Assembly (NCBI GenBank): GCA_964468375.1
Contig: CAYXUW010000056.1
Location: 1 to 15,837, forward strand
Source: CAYXUW01 sp964468375
GTDB lineage: Bacteria; Planctomycetota; Phycisphaerae; Sedimentisphaerales; Anaerobacaceae
Reading direction: 5' to 3'
Length of the DNA stretch: 15,837 nucleotides
Notes under the pieces: model-generated
Told to the model about the DNA's origin: nothing
The model's database searches: none
The model's input: the letters and a program-made list of their open reading frames with translations, nothing else
Shown: positions 1 to 7,500 of the stretch, piece after piece
Layout: each line of letters starts with the position of its first letter
Position numbering within the stretch: position 1 is the stretch's first letter
Program-made: the position numbers and the translations under genes

Positions 1-25
1 CCCCGGCGGCGTCTGCGCGGGGTGC

Positions 26-130
26 TTGCTGTTGGTGCCTCCGATTCGGCCATTTTCCCATTTTACTTTGTGGCTTCGCCACTGCGTAATACCAACGCTC
101 CTCACTCGCGTCCTTCGGAACCAACAGCAA
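26..130. repeat. Foldback element: 11-bp inverted repeat enclosing a small hairpin
   Basis: TTGCTGTTGGT at 26-36 is the exact reverse complement of ACCAACAGCAA at 120-130. The enclosed segment carries GTGGC-TTC-GCCAC at 70-82. It may be a small non-autonomous palindromic element or a decayed repeat. No flanking target duplication could be recognised, and the left end lies close to the window edge. Confidence 0.4.
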
Positions 131-143
131 CTTTAGGTGAAGA

Positions 144-190
144 TTTTGCCTCATTTTTTGGAAGTTTTTGACAACTTTTGAATGTTTTTG
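144..190. other. Phased T-tracts, predicted curved DNA
   Basis: Five T-runs, each followed by G, lie at 144-147, 154-159, 165-169, 176-179 and 185-189. Their centres are about 10 to 11 bases apart, which matches the helical repeat of B-DNA. Phased A/T-tracts of this kind are known to give intrinsic curvature. The nearest candidate promoter is about 270 bases downstream, so any role is unclear. Confidence 0.5.
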
Positions 191-277
191 AAAGGTTGTT
201 AATATACGAGCGCCGTTGCCCCCTTTCAGTGCATTTTACGAACCAGCGCCCCCTCACTAACAGATACTGTCCTGCCG

Positions 278-296
278 CGCCGCGCTACCTGCCATT
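278..296 (+). repeat. Direct repeat copy 1 (partner at 371-389)
   Basis: The 19-base segment CGCCGCGCTACCTGCCATT recurs at 371-389 with a single change (C to A at base 15). In the second copy the change completes a hairpin (378-398). It looks like one unit of a dispersed or locally duplicated intergenic repeat. Confidence 0.6.
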
Positions 297-329
297 ACCA
301 CCTCCTGAAACTCTGATTGCTAAAATGGA

Positions 330-357
330 ATATTAGTATATGCGAATATACTAATAT
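330..357. repeat. Perfect 12-bp hairpin with GCGA loop
   Basis: The arm at 330-341 (ATATTAGTATAT) is an exact reverse complement of 346-357, closing the tetraloop GCGA. As RNA this would be a GNRA-type loop on an AU-rich stem. As DNA it is a 28-base dyad that could bind a dimeric protein. No T-run follows it, so it is not an ordinary intrinsic terminator. Confidence 0.65.
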
Positions 358-370
358 ACTTTTGCCACCT

Positions 371-400
371 CGCCGCGCTACCTGACATTGTCAGGTAGTG
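371..400 (+). repeat. Direct repeat copy 2, extended into a 9-bp hairpin
   Basis: The second copy of the CGCCGCGCTACCTG repeat (371-389) runs into a hairpin: CTACCTGAC at 378-386 pairs exactly with GTCAGGTAG at 390-398 across a three-base loop. The first copy at 278-296 lacks the pairing arm. There is no T-tract behind it, so terminator function is not supported. Confidence 0.55.
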
Positions 401-422
401 AGCAAAAGCAAATTTAGTTAAT

Positions 423-449
423 GGGATACCTAAGTATCTTAGGTATCCC
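423..449. promoter_or_regulatory. 27-base dyad just upstream of a promoter
   Basis: GGGATACCTAAG at 423-434 is perfectly complementary to 438-449 across the loop TAT. The centre of symmetry (436) lies about 60 bases before the start expected from the promoter at 462-489, which is where class I activators commonly bind. Alternatively it could be a terminator for transcription entering from the left, since TTTTT follows a few bases later at 454-458, but no gene lies upstream in the window. The dyad is seen directly; the function is inferred. Confidence 0.4.
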
Positions 450-461
450 CATATTTTTCCC

Positions 462-489
462 TTGATTTTTGCCCGAAATTTGGTATAAT
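462..489 (+). promoter_or_regulatory. Sigma70-type promoter
   Basis: TTGATT at 462-467 (4 of 6 to the -35 consensus) is followed after 16 bases by an exact TATAAT at 484-489. Transcription would begin near 496. No protein gene with a convincing start follows within 370 bases, so the promoter appears to serve the candidate RNA described next, or a long leader of the PEGA lipoprotein gene. Confidence 0.55.
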
Positions 490-688
490 TCCCCCCAAGT
501 TTGCGAAAATTGCAAACTGCATATCGCCCAGCAGGGCAAGGTCGTGGGACCAGCAGGTCCGGGTCAGAAACGACTTAATAGTTTTAATTCTTTAGCGGAT
601 TTCGCCTCACCTTTTTAAGGCAGGCGCAAACCACAGCGGAGATTGTCTGTCATGACAGGAAAAATCAATCATATTGAAGTTAATTATG

Positions 689-810
689 CAAAACAAACCC
701 AATTTCAGAAAAAGTCAAATGCTCATAACAGTAATTAAGAAAAGGAATTACAGCGAAAAATGCGTTTTGGACACTTGGTCAAAACAAACCCAAACAAAGC
801 CAATTTTTTT
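689..810 (+). repeat. A/C-rich repeat motif in three copies
   Basis: CAAAACAAACCCAA occurs identically at 689-702 and 780-793. A variant, AAACAAAGCCAATTT at 792-806, matches 691-705 (AAACAAACCCAATTT) at 14 of 15 bases. From memory, similar A/C-rich strings recur in intergenic DNA of planctomycete genome bins and are often mis-called as small proteins. That link is recollection, not something shown here. Confidence 0.5.
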
Positions 811-818
811 GGCTTTTT
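796..818 (+). terminator. Weak intrinsic terminator-like hairpin
   Basis: AAAGCCAA (796-803) pairs with TTGGCTTT (809-816) across a loop of five T, and the pairing runs directly into TT (817-818), then AACTTTT. The stem is short with only three GC pairs, so termination would be partial at best. Its position between the promoter at 462-489 and the TATAAT at 837-842 fits the end of a separate short transcript. Confidence 0.35.
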
Positions 819-836
819 AACTTTTCGGTTTGCCCT

Positions 837-842
837 TATAAT
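837..842 (+). promoter_or_regulatory. TATAAT box for the PEGA lipoprotein gene
   Basis: An exact TATAAT lies 31 bases before the chosen start codon, leaving room for a leader of about 25 bases that includes the ribosome binding site. The -35 region is poor: only a T-rich stretch at 814-819 sits at the usual distance. The box also falls inside an AT-rich area, so chance occurrence is possible. Confidence 0.35.
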
Positions 843-873
843 ACGGCATCTGATTTCAAGGAGAGCTTGTTTT

Positions 874-1278
874 ATGAAAAAATGGAATTTATCCGCAATT
901 ATAGTAATCGGCTTAATCACAATTCTATTCCTCGGCGGCTGTGTGGAACGGAAGCTTACAATCAATACCGAGCCGCAGGGAGCAATAGTCGTATTGAATG
1001 ATGAGGAGATAGGCGTATCGCCGGTCACAGTCTCGTTCGAATGGTACGGCGATTACAACGTAAGAATAAGCAAGCAGGGTTACGAAACCTTAAAAACACA
1101 TCGCAATCTGAAGGCGCCCTGGTATGACTATTGTCCGTTCGATTTCTTCGCTCAAATTGTTAATCCGAAGCGAATCGTAGATTCATACGAATGGACATTT
1201 ACTCTTGCCGAGCAAAAACAGCCCGGCCGGGAAGAGCTGATCCAAAACGCACGGGAACTGAAAGAACAATTAGAGTGA
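874..1278 (+). CDS. PEGA-domain lipoprotein, 134 aa
   Basis: The protein begins with a lipoprotein signal: MKKWN, a hydrophobic core, then the lipobox LGGC with the lipidated cysteine at residue 23. Export and lipid anchoring at the envelope are therefore expected. Residues 28-75 form a PEGA domain (LTINTEPQGAIVVLNDEEIG, then PVTVSF and YNVRISKQGYE), a small beta-rich fold named for its PEGA-like motif and common in surface proteins. A Trp/Tyr/Phe-rich segment (WYDYCPFDFF) and a charged C-terminal helix follow. I chose ATG 874 because AAGGAG lies 10 bases upstream at 858-863. An in-frame ATG at 760 would add 38 residues derived from repeat DNA and would bury the signal peptide. The gene converges on the exopolysaccharide operon with only 10 bases between the two stop codons. 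Its molecular role is unknown. Confidence 0.85.
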   Translation: MKKWNLSAIIVIGLITILFLGGCVERKLTINTEPQGAIVVLNDEEIGVSPVTVSFEWYGDYNVRISKQGYETLKTHRNLKAPWYDYCPFDFFAQIVNPKRIVDSYEWTFTLAEQKQPGREELIQNARELKEQLE

Positions 1279-1288
1279 GATTCCACAC

Positions 1289-2227
1289 CTACAGAAGATT
1301 TTCCCGATACCAGTCTATCGCAAGTTTGAGGCCCTGCTCGAACTGGACAACGGGCTTGTAGCCGACTACCTCTTCGGCCAGTGAAATCTCCGCGAGTGAA
1401 TGCTTCACATCGCCGGGGCGGGACGCCTCATATATCGGCTTAACATTTTTGCCCACAGCATTGTTAATCATCTCGATAACCTGATTGACCGTTACGGCTT
1501 GGCCGCAGGCAATATTTACTGCCTGGCCGGCGGTATGCTCCGCACGTGCGGCGAGCAAATTGGCCTCGACGACATTATCGACAAAGGTGAAATCCCGGCT
1601 TTGCTCGCCGTCGCCGTAAACGGTCGGCGGCTCATCTTTCAATATAGCGGTCACAAAGGCTGGTATGGCCGCTGCATACTGGCTTGTAGGGTCTTGGTTC
1701 GGACCAAAAACGTTGAAATAACGCAGTGAAATGGTCTCAAGGCCAAAGACTCCGTAAAATACCGAACAGTAATATTCACCAGCAAGCTTGGCAGCGGCGT
1801 AAGGTGAAAGCGGCCGAGTCAGCATTGTCTCGATTTTCGGCAAAGTAGGAGTATCGCCGTAGGCCGAGGAACTCGCCGCATACACAAATCGCTTTATGCC
1901 GGCATCGCGGGCGGCCAAAAGGAGAGTAAAAGTCGCGTCAAGGCAGTGTTTATGTGTGGCGGCGGGATCGTCAACGCTGCGAGGCACGGAGGGCAAAGCG
2001 CCCTGGTGCAAACAGACATCGATATCCTTCATAGATGTGCAGGCGATCTCCTCGTCGCCCATATCGGCTTCTATAAACTCAATCTTATCTAAAATATCGG
2101 CAAGATTACTTTTTTTGCCTGTGAGGAGATTATCAATGACCCTTACGAAACAGCCCTGCGAGACGAGCTTTTTACAGATGTTCGAACCAATGAAACCGGC
2201 TCCGCCGGTGACTAAAAACTTCTCCAT
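1289..2227 (-). CDS. NDP-sugar epimerase/dehydratase, WbpP-like extended SDR
   Basis: This 312-residue protein is a complete NAD-dependent nucleotide-sugar epimerase of the extended short-chain dehydrogenase family. The Rossmann motif GGAGFIG lies at 8-14. The catalytic serine region SSS is at 119-121 and the catalytic pair Y143 and K147 sits in SPYAAAKLAGEYY. RYFNVFGPNQDP and YGDGEQSRDFTFVDN are typical substrate-domain motifs. The segment LHQGALPSVPRS closely recalls WbpP/TviC-type UDP-N-acetylhexosamine 4-epimerases, so UDP-GlcNAc/UDP-GalNAc (or their uronic acids) are the likeliest substrates; plain GalE activity is possible. The product would feed polymer synthesis. It is last in the exopolysaccharide operon, 66 bases after the kinase gene. 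AAGGA seven bases before ATG supports the start. Confidence 0.9.
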   Translation of the reverse strand: MEKFLVTGGAGFIGSNICKKLVSQGCFVRVIDNLLTGKKSNLADILDKIEFIEADMGDEEIACTSMKDIDVCLHQGALPSVPRSVDDPAATHKHCLDATFTLLLAARDAGIKRFVYAASSSAYGDTPTLPKIETMLTRPLSPYAAAKLAGEYYCSVFYGVFGLETISLRYFNVFGPNQDPTSQYAAAIPAFVTAILKDEPPTVYGDGEQSRDFTFVDNVVEANLLAARAEHTAGQAVNIACGQAVTVNQVIEMINNAVGKNVKPIYEASRPGDVKHSLAEISLAEEVVGYKPVVQFEQGLKLAIDWYRENLL

Positions 2228-2293
2228 TAAAGAATCCTTTTCACATACTTTTTGTTATCCGTCGATTCACTTAGACTCACAATTCATCAAATA

Positions 2294-4531
2294 CTAAATT
2301 GAGTGAGCAACCTGCAACTTCTGGTATTGCTGGTAAGACTTGAATTGCTCGTGGAAATAACCGCCTTTCATCGCCCTTACATTAAAGAGCACACAGCCGA
2401 TTACAGCAGCATCCACCTCTTTTAATTCTCTAATAGTTCTTTGGGCAGCACCTCTTTTTGTGGCGGCGGCGTTGAATATCAAAACCGTGCCGTCGGCGAA
2501 TTTCGCGAGTATCTTTGCGGCACTCACCAACAATACCGGCGGGCCATCGACTATAACATAGTCATAGTTCTTACGCTGCTGCTCAATCAACTGTTTCATT
2601 CGTGTCCCACCGAGCAACTCCGCAGGATTGGGGGGTAACGGCCCCGAATCGATCAAAGAAAGACCGTCGACACCGCCGGTTCTCATAACCTCCTGACAAT
2701 CATACCTGCCTGCGAGCAAAGTGCTCAATCCAAGTTCGGTCTGTTCCGGCTCAACCGTCTGCCCTAGAAATATTTTATACAAGGCGGGCTGCCAAAAATT
2801 AGCATCTATAAGCAGAACCTTCTTATTCTCAGCAACAAAAGTAGCTGCAAGATTAACTGCCACGGAAGTCTTGCCGTCCCCCGCCGAACCACTTGTAACA
2901 AGTAAAACTTTAAGCGATTCCGCAGAATCGTATAATTTTAAATTAGTCCGAAGCCGCCTGTAAGATTCGCTTACAATAGAATAAGGCGCCTGACGAACAA
3001 CGTGACAAAGATCAATATCCTCATCCTCAATCTGATCATCTTCATCTGCATCAGGGATAATGCCTAAAAGCGGAATATGCAGATATCTACTTACATCCTT
3101 CGGCGTTCGCACAAGGTCATTAACCATCTCAATAAGGAAAGCCAGACCTACTCCCAACATTAAACCAAGCATCGTTCCACCAGGAAAATAAAACTCCCAC
3201 CTCGGAGAACTCATCTCTAGCGGCACAGGGGCTAGGCCAACAAATTGCACCTTCGGTGTTTCAGGATCCTCGAGCATTATCTTTAATTTCTCAATTTGGG
3301 CTTTAATAGAATCGAGCATTTCTTTTCGTTCATCTCTTATACTCACCCGCTGCTGGTATTGCGCCCGGGCCAAATCGAGCTCATTTTGCTTCGCCTGAGC
3401 TTCCTGTCGCAATCTCTCCAATTCCGCATATCTTTCCTGCAGCACAATTAAATAGTCCTGACTATTTTTAAGATTCGCCTTTCGGGTCTGCTCTGCTATC
3501 TCGGCTCTTCTTATTCTCCTTTTTTCTCTGGTTTCTTCTATCAAACCCCGCAATTGACGCACCACACGGTGATTCTCGCCAAATTTTGTCAGTGCACCCG
3601 CAAGTTCCATTTCCTGAGCGGCAATCCGCTGGGTGAGCATAACTACAGTAGGGTCGTTTTCTATCATATTTTCGACCTGTTCACTAATAGCACCCACCGC
3701 CAATCTCTCAAGATTCCCTATACTGGCCTGAACCTGCTTAATTTCCAGCATCAAGTCATTCTGCGCAAGCTCCAAATCGTTTAATCGCAAGGTGATTGTA
3801 TGCTGGAACTGTCGGCCCTGGGTTTCGTCAAGATCAGTTAAATTCCATCTCCTACGAACATCAGCCAGCGCCCTTTCGGCGGCATCTATATCTCTCTGAA
3901 TATCATCTCGCTGACTCTGGAGCCTTACCAGTTTCTCAGTTATATCTCCCTTCTTTGTAGTTCGCTGCGAAGCAATAAACAAATCCACCATTTCGTTTAC
4001 TATCAAAGCGGATTCCTCCGCGCTGTTGCAAGTCATCGATACCACAATATAAGCACCATTTCTCTGGGCGGAAGCACCGAAATTACTTTCTAAGTTATCA
4101 ACTGCTTTTACAATGCTTTCCGCCCTGACATCACCAAAGCTTTTAAACCATTCAGTTTCCTGAATCTCGTCTCTTTCAAGCAAAGCCTGTAGAGTGCTTT
4201 GCTGAGTTATAAGCGCGGCCATTGATACACGATAGCCGTACTGGATTTCCTCACTCACCTGACCTCCGGCAATGGTCATCGGGTCCTTTTCCACAGGAGG
4301 CAGCACTTCAATAAAGGTTTCAGCTGTATACTTCGGAGAATATTCTCTTGACAAATACCATCCAGTGCCTCCGCCTACCAAACCTAATATAGTCAGAGAT
4401 ACCACAAGCAGTATATGTCGGCGCAATATCCCAATAACTTCCTTGGGAGTCAGCGACACGGCTACCGGGGGAGTCCTGGCACCCGGTGCTCCCACTGCAC
4501 CTCGAACAACAGTTTTTCGCTGTTCCGCCAT
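2294..4531 (-). CDS. Polysaccharide chain-length determinant fused to BY-kinase (Wzz/Wzc type)
   Basis: This 745-residue inner-membrane protein controls chain length and export of a secreted polysaccharide. A short cytoplasmic tail leads to a first membrane segment at about 38-60. A long periplasmic part follows, rich in predicted coiled coil (about 195-425). After a Pro-rich stretch (VGLAPVPLEMSSPRW), a second membrane segment lies at about 450-468. The cytoplasmic bacterial tyrosine kinase domain has Walker A GSAGDGKT (548-555), Walker A' VLLIDANFWQP (572-582) and Walker B VIVDGPP (659-665). Three tyrosines near the end (Y725, Y733, Y736) form a short autophosphorylation cluster. The Walker A' motif differs from the usual IDaDlRrP: the second Asp and the Arg are replaced by Asn and Trp. 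The gene lies 50 bases after the TPR gene. No clear Shine-Dalgarno sequence precedes its ATG. Confidence 0.9.
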   Translation of the reverse strand: MAEQRKTVVRGAVGAPGARTPPVAVSLTPKEVIGILRRHILLVVSLTILGLVGGGTGWYLSREYSPKYTAETFIEVLPPVEKDPMTIAGGQVSEEIQYGYRVSMAALITQQSTLQALLERDEIQETEWFKSFGDVRAESIVKAVDNLESNFGASAQRNGAYIVVSMTCNSAEESALIVNEMVDLFIASQRTTKKGDITEKLVRLQSQRDDIQRDIDAAERALADVRRRWNLTDLDETQGRQFQHTITLRLNDLELAQNDLMLEIKQVQASIGNLERLAVGAISEQVENMIENDPTVVMLTQRIAAQEMELAGALTKFGENHRVVRQLRGLIEETREKRRIRRAEIAEQTRKANLKNSQDYLIVLQERYAELERLRQEAQAKQNELDLARAQYQQRVSIRDERKEMLDSIKAQIEKLKIMLEDPETPKVQFVGLAPVPLEMSSPRWEFYFPGGTMLGLMLGVGLAFLIEMVNDLVRTPKDVSRYLHIPLLGIIPDADEDDQIEDEDIDLCHVVRQAPYSIVSESYRRLRTNLKLYDSAESLKVLLVTSGSAGDGKTSVAVNLAATFVAENKKVLLIDANFWQPALYKIFLGQTVEPEQTELGLSTLLAGRYDCQEVMRTGGVDGLSLIDSGPLPPNPAELLGGTRMKQLIEQQRKNYDYVIVDGPPVLLVSAAKILAKFADGTVLIFNAAATKRGAAQRTIRELKEVDAAVIGCVLFNVRAMKGGYFHEQFKSYQQYQKLQVAHSI

Positions 4532-4581
4532 ATTAATTCTAACTTACCACTTTACGTATAAAACTTAACTTTTTCTATTGA

Positions 4582-7500
4582 CTATTCATTTCTAAGACGC
4601 TTAATAGCCGACTCAATTTGCTCTTTAGCTGCCTCCTGCAGTTGCTCTGCTCCTATTTCCAATGCCTGCTCATAAGCAGCAATGGCCTCGTCTACCAAGC
4701 CAAGTTCTTCTTTTATCATACCTAAATGTTCATACACCACCGGCGAGGCATAAACACTCTCTTGCTCATACAGTTGTAAAGCAGACTGTAAAAACTCAGC
4801 TGCCTTTGAGAACTCGCCGTTTTTATACAATACGTAAGAATACGTATCTAAAAAATTAGGGTTATTCGGCCTTAAATCACAAGCCCTTTTCGCATACTTA
4901 AGTGCTTCTTCCAGCCGTATATTTTCTTCGGCCAACATATACGCCAAATTATTCAAGACACTTGGATTATTCGGCATTCTGGCTAACAAACTTTCGTATT
5001 CAATGATAGCCCTCTTAAGATAATTATTATCGGAAGTTTCTGTGTAAGCTTGAGTCAAAATTTCCACTTTTCTACTTATATAAACAGACCTCTGCGGGCT
5101 ATTAGGACCGACTATCTCCAAGCATCTATCAACATACTTTACAGCATCGTCATAATCACCGGTAATCCTCTTCAAATTAAACATAGCTGTATTAGCAACA
5201 AGTGAATCAGGATTTGTCTCGAGTACTTCCCGACAATAGGACTGAACTTGTTCTGGGCCGAACAATGTATACATCATTTTCAAAATATTAGTCACCAAGG
5301 CCTCATTCTGTCCTGCTTTGTCAAGAGCCCTTCGAAAATATTGCATAGCGGCCTCTTTGTCACCAAGCTTCAACTTCGCTTGGGCCATTTTGACAAAAGC
5401 TACAGGTGCAAAATCACTATCAATATATTTTACAGCCTCCTCAAAAACTTTATCCAGCTTTCCGCCTACCAGAAGTGCCCCCAAATATCCCTCCACGGAT
5501 GCCGAGCTACTAACACCGCTCTCCTGGGATTTTTCCAATGCTTTTTTGTATAATCGTTCTGCTTTTTCCACATCGCCCACTGCTACAGCAAATTCTCCTG
5601 CTCTATTATACCAATGCACACTATCAGGAAATTCTTTAAGAACGTCGTCATAAAATTCCTTCAATTCTTCTTTCTTGCCTGCTCGCCAGTACAACTGCTC
5701 AAGCAATGTTCTGGCCTGTGCAGGAGTTTGTGGGTTTGTAACTATAGCTTTAAGTTCGGTTATAGCGTCCTCGTATCTAGCCGCCCTTTGATAAGCTCTT
5801 GCCAGGACAATACGAGTAATGGGCTCATCCGACAATATCTTGCTTCTTTTAAGGTCGATGATTGCCTGGTCATAATTTGCCATCAAGAGATGTATCTGTC
5901 CCCTCAACCGCCAAGCCATCGGGTCATTCTGAGAGGTCTCAAGTCCTTTATTCACCAACTCCAAAGCTCCTTTCAACCGACCCTGTTTCATTTCCAATAA
6001 CGCCTCAAGCATCAACACTCTATTCTCATCAGGAAATTTTTCTTTAAAGCTCTGCAATTTGTATTCAGCTTCTTTAATAAGGCCGACATTAAGAAACATC
6101 TGAATCTGCAACAGATTATTCTCCGCAGTGTTTTCAAACGACAAAAGCTCTTCGGAATATTTTTTTACAGCTTCCTCATCGGCTTCTTTCTCCGCAATGA
6201 GCAAAAGACCTCTGACCGTGTTAATCTCTCTCTGCTCAGTTTGATACAACTGCTGTAAAATCTCCTTGGCTTTCCCATACTCTCCTGTCTGAAGATAATG
6301 CGCCCAGAGCAATCTCTGGTCATCTGACTCACGCAGTAATTGAGCGGCCTCTTCCTCTCTGCCGCGAATCTGAAGGTATTCTGCGTAGTGCATAAGCATT
6401 AATTTGTCGTTGGGGTCTATTTCCCTAGCTTGCTCGAAAGCCGAGGCTGCCATAGCAAACAATGCATTCTTACGTCCAACATTACTATCCCCGACAGCCA
6501 TCCTTGCCGCCATCCTTCCAAGTAACACAGCGTTCTGCACACTCGGATTGTTTCTCTGTAAATCCCGGCGAATTGCCAGTGCTGTAAATGGGTCTTTTTT
6601 AAATATATATTCAGCATAAAAGCTCAGCAACTCCGGATTATCTATATTCAAAGCCACCGCCCTGCGTAAAGCATCCTCGGCCTCAATTATCTTTTCAGAT
6701 GTTGCATTTTCCCCAAGCTTCCTGTTGCGATCGTACAGCACAAACGCCAATTCTTCCGCAATAGCCTTATCGAATGGGTTTAAAGATACCGCTCGCTGGG
6801 CATCGCTGATAGATTCGAGTTCATTGCCGAGGGCGGTGTTGGCCTTACTCTTCAATAGAAAAGCTCTGGAAAAAATGGGTTTTTGCTTCAAAGATTCACT
6901 GAGTTCTGCTAGCGCCTCCTCGTACTTGTCTTCGGCCATAGCAAGACGAGCGGCAAAAAATTGGCCTCCACAATCATCAAGATTCATACTTCTCGCCGCC
7001 TCCACAATCTTCCCAGCCAATTCCCAGTCTTCCTGCTCAAGTGCTATCGAGAGAAGATTATCTGCAGCAAGACGTTGCGAATCCGCTATTTCTTCGGACA
7101 AACCAGAAGCTAATTCTTTAACAGCACTATCTATTTTAAGGACTTTCTTGAATTCCCCGGCCGCTTTATCCAGTTTGTTATGTTCCTGATAAAAAACACC
7201 CAGTTTCATAGCCCTTTCTGTTGGGTCATCGATATTCGACAGGACTTGCTCTTCTATCTGCTCGCGTCTTTGCTGCGAAATTTCATTAGGTTTGGGCTCT
7301 GCAAGTATTTGTTTACAAATCAGTACTTTCGTATTAGCCGGGAAATGCTGCAAAAATCGATTAACTAAACTCACGGCTTGTTCAATCTTGTCTTGTGCCA
7401 CGTAATCATCACAAGCATCAACGATAAAATCTGCCTCTACAAAATCTGGTTTCATCGACAGCAACTTTTCTACTAACTTTGTTTTAAGCGCATTATAGCC

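Larger units (their letters stand above)
1..461. other. Gene-free spacer with repeats and hairpins
   Basis: I see no convincing coding region here. The stretch holds an 11-bp inverted repeat (26-36 with 120-130), a small GTGGC/GCCAC hairpin at 70-82, five helically phased T-tracts (144-189), a 19-bp near-identical direct repeat (278-296 and 371-389) and three hairpins (330-357, 378-398, 423-449). Base composition changes abruptly between GC-rich pieces and AT-rich pieces, as expected from a patchwork of small repeat remnants. No tRNA, CRISPR or insertion-sequence signature is visible. Confidence 0.7.
496..818 (+). ncRNA. Candidate structured RNA of unknown family
   Basis: A good promoter (462-489) precedes the segment and a hairpin with a short T-tail (796-818) closes it. 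The 5' part is rich in local pairing. AGTTTGC (498-504) pairs with GCAAACT (512-518). GCCC-AGCA-GGGC forms a hairpin at 526-537. GTCGT (541-545) pairs with ACGAC (570-574), enclosing GGACC-AGCA-GGTCC (547-560) and a one-sided internal loop (561-569). Two successive hairpins thus share the loop AGCA. Further on, CTGTCATGACAG (647-658) is a perfect palindrome. The 3' third contains a repeated A/C-rich motif and looks less structured. It matches none of the 4.5S, 6S, tmRNA, RNase P or common riboswitch signatures that I know. It could instead be a 5' leader or non-functional repeat debris. Confidence 0.35.

Noticed and set aside
168..205. TTGACA at 168-173 as a promoter -35
   Set aside because: No -10 box lies at 15-19 bases; the nearest AT-rich box (200-205) is 26 bases away.
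541..574. Resemblance to the 4.5S/SRP RNA domain (GGTCC and GGTCAG strings)
   Set aside because: The GGAAGGAAGCA-type core and its symmetric loop are absent, so the likeness is only a few shared bases.
652..738. 28-codon frame with GGAG upstream
   Set aside because: Most of the predicted peptide is encoded by the A/C-rich repeat, and there is no family resemblance. Kept only as a low-interest observation.
760..873. Upstream start for the PEGA lipoprotein
   Set aside because: It would add 38 residues read from repeat DNA and the terminator-like hairpin, and would displace the lipoprotein signal. ATG 874 has a good ribosome binding site.
735..1028. 97-codon frame on the minus strand
   Set aside because: It overlaps the well-supported lipoprotein gene and the spacer, has no recognisable domain, and is a shadow.
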